A DNA stretch of 64,000 bases from Desulfovibrio porci (GTDB lineage Bacteria > Desulfobacterota > Desulfovibrionia > Desulfovibrionales > Desulfovibrionaceae): the NCBI RefSeq assembly GCF_009696265.1, contig NZ_VUMH01000003.1:62001-126000 (forward strand). Reading direction: 5' to 3'. The position numbers were made by a program, and so were the translations under genes. Under the pieces are notes generated by a model. It had not been told where the DNA came from. It did not search any database and saw only the letters and a list, made by a program, of their open reading frames with translations. Below, one piece after another: positions 57,024 through 64,000 of the stretch; position 1 is the stretch's first letter; each line of letters opens with the position of its first letter.

Positions 57024-58922
57024 CTACGGCGTGACGATGTTGAACCAGAAGTCCGGCGTCTCTTCGAGCATGCCGAACATCCGCGACAGCGCGCCCCGGC
57101 TTCCCCGCTCCGTGATCGCGCCGGAAGCGAGGGCCTGCTCCACGGTGAGCTCCTTGCAGACAAGGGCGTTGAAGGTGGCCCGGCTCAGGTCATATTCCGC
57201 ATCGGCTTCGGGAAGGCTTTTGTTCCAGCAATTCATGACCGAATTTTCCAGGGTCCACCGCCAGTTTTCCTTCAGGTCGCCGAAGTGCAGATTTATGCGG
57301 ATCGACGCGCCTTCGGCTTTGGCCGGATCCACCTGCACGGCCAGGTAATCCAGCAGCAGTTCCGTGGGCATATTGGCTACAGTGGAGGTGCTGATGGTGT
57401 TCATGGTGGCGCTTTTCTTCACGCCCTCGCGCAGCTCCATGGCTCCGGTGAGAAAACAGTTGCGCCAGGTGCCGCATTCGGCCTGGTAGGCCATCTGCTC
57501 CAGAGCGTCGGCCAGCAGATCCCGAGCCTCTCTGTTGTCCGGGAAAGCGAAAACCACATGGCTCACGGCCTGGGCCACCCAACGGTATTCTCCCTGTTCA
57601 AAGCAGACGCGGGCCTTGCGCAGCACTTCCGCCGGGCCTCCCATGAATTCCACATAACGCCTGCCCGCCTCCTCGGGCGGCAGGGCGTGCAGATGGGCCG
57701 GGTTACAGTCGAACCAGCCCAGATATTTCTGATAGGTGGCCTTGATATTGTGGTTTAGGTGGCCGTAATAGCCCCGGTTGTACCATTCCCGGCCCAGAGC
57801 GGGGGGCAGATCCAGTTCCTCGGCGATTTCGAGCATGGTCTGCCCGTGGTTGATGCGGCGCACGGTCTGGTCATTGATGAACTTGTAGAGATCGCGCTGT
57901 TTCTCAAGATATCTGATGATCGCCTCGCGTCCCCAGCGCGGCCAGTGGTGGGTGATGAACAGCACCTCGCTTCTGTCGCCGAAGAGATCCAGGGATTCCT
58001 GGATGTGCCGGGCCCACTGCTTGGTGGAACGGGCCTGCGCGCCCCGGAAGGGGATCACGTTGTGCAGATGGCAGGTGACCAGTTCGGCCATGCAGAGCGC
58101 CTTGAATTGCGGCAGATAGAAGCACATTTCCGCCGGGGCCTCGGCGTCGGGGGTCATCTGGAAAATAAAGTCCACGCCGTCCACACGCAGCGTTTCGCCG
58201 GTTTTCATGATCACCCTGCTGGGAAAGACCGGCGCGTTCTTGCCGCCCGAGGCCCCCTTGCCCAGACCGCTGCCCACCTGATCCCGAGGCCCGCGCGGCA
58301 ACTGGTTGCCGAACTGGTAGCAGGCTCTGCGGCTCATGCCCCGGCCCACAAAAACATTTTCGCTGACCACTTCCTCGGTGAATTTGTCCGGCACAATCAA
58401 CGGGATTTTGCCCGACGCCACGTCCTCCGCGCTGACCACGCCCTCCACACCGCCGAAATGGTCCCAGTGGCTGTGCGTGATGAGCACGGCGACCACCGGT
58501 TTCCTGCCCAGATGACTGAATGTCAGGTCCAGTGCGGCGCGGGCCGTTTCCACCGAACCCAGCGGATCAATGACGATATAGCCCGAATCGGAACGAATCA
58601 GGGTCATGTTGGCCAGATCATAGCCGCGCACCTGCCAAATGCCGTCGGTCACCTCAAACAGGCCGGCGATGGTGTTGAGCCGCTCGTGCCGCCAATAGCT
58701 GGGGTTGACCGTGTCCGGCGCTTCCGCGTCCTTGTGCAGAAAGGCGTAGTAGCTCTGCATATCCCAGACAATTTCTCCGGCATCGTTTTTGATTGCCAGA
58801 TCCGGCGTCTCGGCAATGAGCCCGCGCCAGGCGTCCTCAAAATCCTGAACATTGTCGAAAGGCAGTTTTTCCAGAAAAGCGGCATTGGCTTTTTGAGTGG
58901 CCTTGGTGGCTGGCTTATGCAT
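57024..58922 (-). CDS. Alkyl sulfatase, MBL-fold (SdsA1/YjcS-like)
   Basis: A 632-residue enzyme that hydrolyses alkyl sulfates to alcohol and sulfate. The metallo-beta-lactamase metal site is THSHWDHFGG (His150, His152, Asp154, His155). Later blocks are CMAELVTCHLHNVIPFRGAQARSTKQW and LFITHHWPRWG, and then a dimerisation domain with GYYGHLNHN. The C-terminal ~120 residues are SCP2-like. No signal peptide is seen, so it is probably cytoplasmic, unlike some secreted homologues. ATG 58922 has AAAGGAG upstream. In a sulfate reducer, the sulfate it releases could feed respiration. Confidence 0.92.
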   Translation of the reverse strand: MHKPATKATQKANAAFLEKLPFDNVQDFEDAWRGLIAETPDLAIKNDAGEIVWDMQSYYAFLHKDAEAPDTVNPSYWRHERLNTIAGLFEVTDGIWQVRGYDLANMTLIRSDSGYIVIDPLGSVETARAALDLTFSHLGRKPVVAVLITHSHWDHFGGVEGVVSAEDVASGKIPLIVPDKFTEEVVSENVFVGRGMSRRACYQFGNQLPRGPRDQVGSGLGKGASGGKNAPVFPSRVIMKTGETLRVDGVDFIFQMTPDAEAPAEMCFYLPQFKALCMAELVTCHLHNVIPFRGAQARSTKQWARHIQESLDLFGDRSEVLFITHHWPRWGREAIIRYLEKQRDLYKFINDQTVRRINHGQTMLEIAEELDLPPALGREWYNRGYYGHLNHNIKATYQKYLGWFDCNPAHLHALPPEEAGRRYVEFMGGPAEVLRKARVCFEQGEYRWVAQAVSHVVFAFPDNREARDLLADALEQMAYQAECGTWRNCFLTGAMELREGVKKSATMNTISTSTVANMPTELLLDYLAVQVDPAKAEGASIRINLHFGDLKENWRWTLENSVMNCWNKSLPEADAEYDLSRATFNALVCKELTVEQALASGAITERGSRGALSRMFGMLEETPDFWFNIVTP

Positions 58923-59003
58923 GGCGTGCTCCTTTGGGTTGGGGTTCAGGGATGGCCCCAAAAATCTTCGGGACAGTTCCCCGGGTTCGCTACACCCCAA
59001 AAG

Positions 59004-59019
59004 AGCATTTCTTATGCCA
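59004..59019 (-). promoter_or_regulatory. Sigma-54-like promoter of alkyl sulfatase
   Basis: On the minus strand TGGCATAAGAAATGCT has GG-N10-GC spacing and agrees with TGGCAC-N5-TTGCA at the key positions. It lies about 82 bases before ATG 58922, next to the sigma-54-dependent regulator gene, the expected activator. Confidence 0.65.
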
Positions 59020-59100
59020 GGCGTCCGTCTTGCCCGCATATCCTGGCAAAGCGGACGGTTATAGAGAAAAAAATCACAATCCATCCGAAAACAAGACATA

Positions 59101-59141
59101 AAAAATCCTCATATTTCAGGACATCCTGAAATATGAGGATT
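59101..59141 (-). terminator. Terminator after sigma-54 regulator gene
   Basis: Perfect 18-bp arms (59104-59121 with 59124-59141) followed on the minus strand by six T. It separates the regulator from the sulfatase. The palindrome might also serve as an enhancer site, since it lies upstream of the sigma-54-like promoter. Confidence 0.75.
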
Positions 59142-59177
59142 CCGGAACTGCGCAAAACGCTGCGGCCGAAGCGCGGC

Positions 59178-60749
59178 TCAAGCGCCGTCAGCCGGACGCC
59201 GTTGGCCTGTCCGGCTGATGTTCAGGCGTTTCATACGCGACTCAAGAGTCTTGGGATTGATGCGCAGCAGCCTGGCCGCGCCCTTTTCTCCGCTGATCCT
59301 TCCGTCCGTTTTTTCCAGAGCGGCCAGAATATGCCTGCGCTCCGCCTCCGCCAGACTCTCCACTGCGGCCTCGCGGTCCCGGCGTTCCGGCAGAGAAATG
59401 CGCAGGATGGAACCGGAGGCGAGAATCATGGCCCGCTCCACCACATTGCGCAATTCGCGCACGTTGCCCGGCCAGGGATATTCATGCAGAACCTTCAGGT
59501 CATTACTGTTGACCTGGCGGATGTCCTTGCCCATGGACACGTTTAATTCAGCGACAAAGGCTTTGACCATCAGGGGAATGTCCTCCAGACGCTCACGCAG
59601 GGGCGGCACGGTAATGGGAAAGACATTGAGGCGGTAGAACAAATCCTCGCGGAAACGGCCTTCGAGCATTTCCACTTCCAAATCCCGGTTGGTGGCCGCC
59701 AGAATGCGCACATCCACATGAACGGGCCGCGAGGAACCCACCCGCTCAAACTGCTTTTCCTGAAGCACGCGCAGCAATTTGGCCTGGGCCGAAGCCGAAA
59801 GCTCCCCCACTTCATCAAAGAACAGGCTGGAACCGTCCGCGACCTCAAACCGGCCCATCTTTCTGGAGATAGCTCCGGTAAACGCCCCTTTTTCATGGCC
59901 GAAAAGCTCGCTTTCCATGAGCGACGGCGCAAAACCCGCGCAGTTGACGCTGAGCATGGCCCGCTTGCTGCGGCCGCTCATATTGTGAATGCTGCGCGCC
60001 ACGAGTCCCTTGCCGGTGCCGGTTTCACCCAGAATCAACACCGTGGAATCCGTGTCCGCCACCTGCTTGATCTGGCGCAGCAGGCGCTTGAGCGCCTTGC
60101 TTTCACCCACCATATTGTGCAGTGGAAGGCAGCGGTTGCCCAGATCTTCATGCAAAAGGCAATTTTCAGCCTCCATGAGATTCTTGAGGCGGGTTACTTC
60201 CATGAATGCCTGCTTCAGGCTCAATTCCATGGATTTCTTGAGCAGCGCATTGGCGAGAATGGTACCCAGCAGGGGCAGACAGTTGAGCATTTCCGGCAGG
60301 GAGGGCCGTACGGATGCAAACGTGCCCACGGTGATCAGCCCGATATTGCGGCTCTCGGCGAGCAGGGGCAGGCAGACCATCACCGGCGGACCGTAGCAGC
60401 GCATCATCTCCGCGTCTTTTGCCGCGTCCGTGGGCAAAGAGTCGGCGGAAAAGACAAGCACCTCCTTGCTTTTCTCCATCGTCCCGTAAATATACGGATA
60501 TTCTTCCGCGAAGGAATACTCGGTGAGAATGGGATAGCCCGGCTTACCCCAGCAATGGCTGGCCAACGGCCTGCCGTTGCCCGCATGCTGAACAAGTGTG
60601 GCGCGGTCAAACCCCAGAAAGAGCACCAGCCGCCGCAAGGCGGATTCAATATGCGCGTCCACCTGCTCGGCCGGCAGATTGATGAAGGTCACGGCCAGTT
60701 CCGTGGCCATGCGCTCGAATTCGCACATTTTGTCATAGGCGTCCGTCAT
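59178..60749 (-). CDS. Sigma-54-dependent transcriptional regulator with GAF domain
   Basis: A 523-residue enhancer-binding protein. Residues ~20-170 form a GAF-like sensor. Residues ~212-430 form the AAA+ domain with Walker A GETGTGKG (241-248) and the sigma-54 loop GAFTGA (288-293). The Fis-type helix-turn-helix is C-terminal ([23 protein letters not shown]). ATG 60749 has GGAG eight bases before it; a longer TTG start at 60812 would read through the adjacent C10 tract. It probably activates the sigma-54-like promoter at 59,004 for the sulfatase-symporter operon. The ligand is unknown. Confidence 0.9.
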   Translation of the reverse strand: MTDAYDKMCEFERMATELAVTFINLPAEQVDAHIESALRRLVLFLGFDRATLVQHAGNGRPLASHCWGKPGYPILTEYSFAEEYPYIYGTMEKSKEVLVFSADSLPTDAAKDAEMMRCYGPPVMVCLPLLAESRNIGLITVGTFASVRPSLPEMLNCLPLLGTILANALLKKSMELSLKQAFMEVTRLKNLMEAENCLLHEDLGNRCLPLHNMVGESKALKRLLRQIKQVADTDSTVLILGETGTGKGLVARSIHNMSGRSKRAMLSVNCAGFAPSLMESELFGHEKGAFTGAISRKMGRFEVADGSSLFFDEVGELSASAQAKLLRVLQEKQFERVGSSRPVHVDVRILAATNRDLEVEMLEGRFREDLFYRLNVFPITVPPLRERLEDIPLMVKAFVAELNVSMGKDIRQVNSNDLKVLHEYPWPGNVRELRNVVERAMILASGSILRISLPERRDREAAVESLAEAERRHILAALEKTDGRISGEKGAARLLRINPKTLESRMKRLNISRTGQRRPADGA

Positions 60750-60760
60750 GGCGAAACTCC

Positions 60761-60770
60761 GGGGGGGGGG
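60761..60770 (-). repeat. C10 tract just before regulator ribosome-binding site
   Basis: Ten C on the minus strand, immediately upstream of GGAG and 11 bases before the ATG. Length changes would alter the spacing or folding of the leader, or the frame of any longer start. Confidence 0.65.
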
Positions 60771-60790
60771 TATGGTCCAAAACCAACGCC

Positions 60791-62032
60791 TCAGTCCATG
60801 TATTCTCTGCAAGCCTCGTGCCGGATCACCTGGCGGTAGACGTCCGGCGCGGTGTCCCCCTCGGTGCTGATGAGCAGAACCACGGCCTTGCCGTCCAGCC
60901 CCAGGGCGGCGCGCATGGCGGCCGCCTCGGGCGCGCGGCTCAGATAGTCCAGCAGGCCCGCGCCCACGGCTCCGGATTCGCCGGAAACCAGGGCCGGATC
61001 GCCGGGCAGGGGCGCGGCCAGCAGGCGCATGCCGTGAGCCGCCACGCCGTCCGGACAGGCCGCGGCGGCGAAAAGATGTTCCCGTAAAATCTCCCAGGCC
61101 AGCGTGCTGACCTCGCCGCAGGCCAGTCCGGCCATCATGGTGCGCAGATCCCCGTCCACGGCTCTGGCGCGGCCGTCCCCGGCCCGCACGGAACGGAAAA
61201 CGCAGTCCGCGTTGTGCGGTTCCACGCTGATTGCCAGAGGGGCGGCGACGCCGGCCTCAGCCGCCTCAATGGTGAAAAAGCCAAGCACGGCGGCGGCAAA
61301 GGAGCCCACGCCCGCCTGCAGAAAAATATGCGTGGGCCGTTCGCGACCCAGAGCCCGCATCTGCTCCAGCGCTTCCAGAGCCAGAGTCGTGTAACCCTGC
61401 ATGATCCAATGCGGGATTTCCTCATAGCCCGGCCAGGCCGTATCCTGCACCAGCACGCCGCCCGTTGCCCGCGTATACGCGGCGGCATGGCGCACAACGT
61501 CGTCGTAGGTCAGATCCGTGATCTCACAACGCGCGCCCAGGGCGCGGACAGCCTCCGCCCTGGCCTCGGCCGAGCCCTTGGGCATGAAAACCACGGCCTC
61601 CAGCCCGAATTGGCGGGCGGCCCAGGCCAGACCACGCCCGTGATTGCCGTCCGTGGCCGTGACCAGGGTCACCTCCCCCACCCTTTCCCGCGTCTCCGGC
61701 GTCCCGAGCGCAGGACCGATGCTGTCCGGCGGCAGCTCCAGACGCCGGGAAAGAAGGCGGGCCACGGCCCAGGACGCGCCCAGCGCCTTGAAGGCTTTCA
61801 GGCCGAAACGGCGGGACTCGTCCTTGACGAAGATCCGGCCCAGACCGAGCCGGGCGGCCAGACCGTCCAGGCTGTACAGGGGGGTGGGGACGTATTCCGG
61901 AAAGGAGGCGTGAAAACGGCGAACCTGCGACGCCCGCGTCGGGCCAAGGAACGAATACGCCGCCGGAATGGCGTCGGGGTTCAGGACATGGGCGTCACAG
62001 CGGGCGTTGAAGGCCAGTTCCACGGCTCGCAT
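60791..62032 (-). CDS. Diaminopropionate ammonia-lyase-like PLP enzyme
   Basis: A 413-residue PLP-dependent beta-family enzyme. SRRFGLKAFKALGAS places the PLP Lys at residue 82, ATDGNHGRGLAWAAR is the phosphate/cofactor motif, and LQAGVGSFAAAVLGFF a Gly-rich cofactor loop; VSGESGAVGAG near the C-terminus fits YgeX-type diaminopropionate ammonia-lyases, which yield pyruvate and ammonia. The start ATG 62032 lies four bases after the aminotransferase stop. It is followed by the sigma-54 regulator gene. The true substrate may be another amino acid. Confidence 0.82.
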   Translation of the reverse strand: MRAVELAFNARCDAHVLNPDAIPAAYSFLGPTRASQVRRFHASFPEYVPTPLYSLDGLAARLGLGRIFVKDESRRFGLKAFKALGASWAVARLLSRRLELPPDSIGPALGTPETRERVGEVTLVTATDGNHGRGLAWAARQFGLEAVVFMPKGSAEARAEAVRALGARCEITDLTYDDVVRHAAAYTRATGGVLVQDTAWPGYEEIPHWIMQGYTTLALEALEQMRALGRERPTHIFLQAGVGSFAAAVLGFFTIEAAEAGVAAPLAISVEPHNADCVFRSVRAGDGRARAVDGDLRTMMAGLACGEVSTLAWEILREHLFAAAACPDGVAAHGMRLLAAPLPGDPALVSGESGAVGAGLLDYLSRAPEAAAMRAALGLDGKAVVLLISTEGDTAPDVYRQVIRHEACREYMD

Positions 62033-62036
62033 GCGC

Positions 62037-63188
62037 TCAATCCAGCTTTGCTTCGGCCAGCCAGGCCTCAAAATGAGCCAGGTTTTCCCCGAAATTGCGG
62101 CGGCCGTAGCCCATGCGAAAGTAGGGCTCGTCCACGCCGTAGACATTGCCGGGCAGAAGCAGCACCCCGGCCTGGCGCGCCAGACGCTCGCAGAACTCCG
62201 TCGCCGGACCGTCAATATTGATCCGATGGAAGCCGACAGGCCCGGCCAAGGGGCGGTTGTGGATGAACAGACCGGCGTGCCGGGCGAAAAAGGCGTCTGC
62301 CAGAGCCAGGTTGGCCCGGACGATGGCCCGGTTGCGCGCCAAAAGGGCCGGAGCGTGGCGCAGGGCCGTCAGGGCCAGTTCTTCCGACGGCGTAGCGCAG
62401 CAGATGCTCAGATAATTCTTGAAGCGGCTCAAGGCCGTGAGCGTTTCACGATCACGGCTGGCCAGCCAGCCAATGCGCAGTCCCGGCAAGCCGTAGGCCT
62501 TGGAAAGCACGCCGATGGAAACGCCCCTTTCATACAGCTCACAGACCGAAGAACGGGCGCGCCCGGCGTTTTCGTCCGGCCCGTCCGGATCTTCCAGACC
62601 CTTGTAAACCTCGTCGGCGATCAGACGAATGCCCCGCCGCGCCGCCAGTTCGCAGAGCGCGCGCAGTTCCGCCTCACTCAGGGCGTAGCCCGTGGGATTA
62701 TGGGGCGAGTTGATCACGATGGCCCTGGTGTCGGGCCGGAGCAGGGATTCCAGTTCGTCGAAATCCAGCACCCAGCCGCGCGCCGTCTGGCGGAAACGCC
62801 AGAACGACACGTCGCAGCCCACGGACCGCGCCACCTCATACAGGGACTGGTAGGCCGGAAACATGCAGACCAGATGATCGCCCTTGTCCAGCAGCACGTT
62901 GCAGCAGGAAAAAATGCCCTCCTGCGCGCCGGTCTGCACCAGCACCTGATCCCCGGTCACGCCCTGGTACAAACGGGCTATGGCCCGCCTGAGTTCCGGC
63001 CTGCCGTCATTTTCGGCATAGCCGAGCCGGGTTTGCAGAAAAGCCTCCCGCGCGGCGGCCGGGTCCGGTTCCAGCACCAGCAGTTCCGCGATGCTCAGGG
63101 CCTCACAGTCGGACTGGGCCAACAAATACGGTGCGGAAAATTCGTGTCTGCCGAAAAATACTTCCAGTTCAAAATCGGGAATGCGCAT
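62037..63188 (-). CDS. Class I/II PLP aminotransferase
   Basis: A 383-residue fold-type I aminotransferase. SPHNPTGYALSE, ADEVYKGLE and LSKAYGLPGLRIGW (with the PLP Lys) are in order, plus the N-terminal YAENDGRPELRRAIARLYQG. The first ~15 residues are short for the family. ATG 63188 has AAGGATTGAAG upstream. It is paired with the ammonia-lyase gene four bases downstream, so the two enzymes probably act in one amino acid catabolic route. It could act on an aspartate- or diamino acid-type substrate; this is not fixed. Confidence 0.85.
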   Translation of the reverse strand: MRIPDFELEVFFGRHEFSAPYLLAQSDCEALSIAELLVLEPDPAAAREAFLQTRLGYAENDGRPELRRAIARLYQGVTGDQVLVQTGAQEGIFSCCNVLLDKGDHLVCMFPAYQSLYEVARSVGCDVSFWRFRQTARGWVLDFDELESLLRPDTRAIVINSPHNPTGYALSEAELRALCELAARRGIRLIADEVYKGLEDPDGPDENAGRARSSVCELYERGVSIGVLSKAYGLPGLRIGWLASRDRETLTALSRFKNYLSICCATPSEELALTALRHAPALLARNRAIVRANLALADAFFARHAGLFIHNRPLAGPVGFHRINIDGPATEFCERLARQAGVLLLPGNVYGVDEPYFRMGYGRRNFGENLAHFEAWLAEAKLD

Positions 63189-63236
63189 CTTCAATCCTTA
63201 TCTTCCGGCGCGGCCCTGCGGAGAGCGCGCACGCCG

Positions 63237-64000
63237 TCAGCGACCCGAGCGGTAGGGACGGTCCGCCCCGCGATCGTCGTCCGGCGGATTTTCCAGGCCC
63301 GGTTCATACACGCAATACCCCAGCCTGCCGCGCTTGGCCGTATACATGGCCGCGTCCGCCCGGCGGATCAGTTCATCCAGCGTCAGGCCGGGTTCTTCAC
63401 TGCGCACAATGCCGATACTGGGGGAGAGATCCCGCAACATCTCGGAATTTCCGAAGGTTTCGCGCATCAGCTCCACCAGTTGCCCGGCCTTGCGAATCAG
63501 GAAATCCAGCGGGTGGTCCCTCAGATAGAGAACGAATTCGTCGCCGCCCAGACGGGCGGTAAGGGCTTCGGGACAGATTTCGCGCAGCAGGCCGGCCACC
63601 GTGACCAGAACATGATCGCCCGCCTGATGCCCGCAACGGTCATTGACGGCCTTGAAATTGTCCAGATCCATATAGAGCAGGCCTTCGGCTCCCTCCGTCA
63701 CGCCGGAACGCACGCGTTCATAGAAATAACGCCGGTTGTACAGGCCGGTCAACGTGTCGGTATTGGCATTGCGGGCCAGCCGACGCTCGAACTCGCGCTC
63801 CAGGGTGACGTCGCGAAAGATCACGATAGTGCCGATGCGGTGGGAAAAGACATCCAGAATAGCCTGTTCCTGGACATCCAGAAGCATCTCCCGGCCGTTA
63901 TGCTCCCAACGCAGTTCCTCACGCCCTTCCACCCGCACCAGACGGCCCTCGGCCAGGGCCTTTTCCCGCCAGATCCGGCAATTCTCGTCCAGGGCAACCT
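63237..64000 (-). CDS. GGDEF-domain protein (PAS/GGDEF), C-terminal part; 5' end outside window
   Basis: About 250 C-terminal residues. The first ~85 look like the end of a PAS/PAC domain (DVFSHRIGTIVIFRDVTLEREFERRL). The rest is a diguanylate cyclase domain with YNRRYFYERV, DLDNFKAVNDRCGHQAGDHVL and RLGGDEFVLYL, an intact GGDEF active site. No RxxD inhibitory site is visible before it. It would make cyclic di-GMP. The gene ends about 50 bases before the aminotransferase gene on the same strand. Its sensory N-terminus lies beyond the window. Confidence 0.9.
   Translation of the reverse strand, partial: VALDENCRIWREKALAEGRLVRVEGREELRWEHNGREMLLDVQEQAILDVFSHRIGTIVIFRDVTLEREFERRLARNANTDTLTGLYNRRYFYERVRSGVTEGAEGLLYMDLDNFKAVNDRCGHQAGDHVLVTVAGLLREICPEALTARLGGDEFVLYLRDHPLDFLIRKAGQLVELMRETFGNSEMLRDLSPSIGIVRSEEPGLTLDELIRRADAAMYTAKRGRLGYCVYEPGLENPPDDDRGADRPYRSGR

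Overview
The window looks like a chromosome segment of a delta-type sulfate reducer, most likely a Desulfovibrionaceae (Desulfovibrio-like) strain. I base this on the GC-rich coding sequence broken by AT-rich intergenic tracts, the tandem methyl-accepting chemotaxis proteins with a characteristic HAMP-like linker, a SecA with a SEC-C zinc tail, small conserved proteins of the type seen in that family, and the iron locus. This is a judgement from sequence character, not a database match. No tRNA, rRNA or CRISPR array was found.

Layout. (1) 1-14,710 (+): one long, tightly packed surface-glycan or flagellin-glycan cassette. It runs from the C-terminus of a KAS III-like ketosynthase through ACP, SDR reductase, NeuD-like acyltransferase, GT2 glycosyltransferase, two deacetylase/methyltransferase fusions (the second also carrying a heparinase II/III-like domain), a radical SAM/SPASM protein with an in-frame run of 12 G, WecB-type epimerase, a double methyltransferase, an FkbM methyltransferase and a second radical SAM protein. 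(2) 14,711-18,588: remnant of an integrative/mobilisable element, with an IS1-like insertion sequence, a frameshifted mobC-like gene beside an oriT-like hairpin, and a DUF4102-type tyrosine integrase with repeated CTACCAA motifs upstream. (3) 18,589-22,200: two conserved hypothetical proteins (one a large TPR/zinc-knuckle membrane protein) and a MoaE-like protein. (4) 22,200-33,461: four intact chemoreceptor genes and one decayed copy, with nearly identical signalling domains, sigma-28-like promoters before two of them, and a recurring hairpin family with a GGACAG-type loop.

(5) 33,462-35,729 (-): an IbrA/IbrB-like pair (PAPS-reductase-like plus ParB-like) with a GNAT gene between them. (6) 36,421-50,109: housekeeping genes: secA, an Eis-like acetyltransferase, a DsbA-family protein, an exported amidohydrolase, a NagZ-like glycosidase, a PHP phosphoesterase, a UPF0434 protein, a YfcE-like phosphoesterase, maf and acs. 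(7) 50,217-54,281: an iron locus (FeoA-like, a small glycine-rich membrane protein, a P1B-type ATPase with an SCALK motif in place of CPC, and two HMA-like proteins lacking CxxC) that strongly resembles ferrosome (fez) clusters; a small MITE-like element sits inside it. (8) 54,319-64,000 (-): beta carbonic anhydrase, a small unknown, an SSS symporter with an alkyl sulfatase behind a sigma-54-like promoter, a sigma-54-dependent GAF regulator with a C10 tract just before its ribosome-binding site, a diaminopropionate ammonia-lyase/aminotransferase pair, and the C-terminal part of a GGDEF protein cut by the window edge.

The best candidates for new biology are the ferrosome-like locus, the deacetylase-methyltransferase-heparinase fusion with its converted twin, the homopolymer-switchable radical SAM protein, the ibrA-GNAT-ibrB module, and the conserved hairpin family around the chemoreceptor genes.
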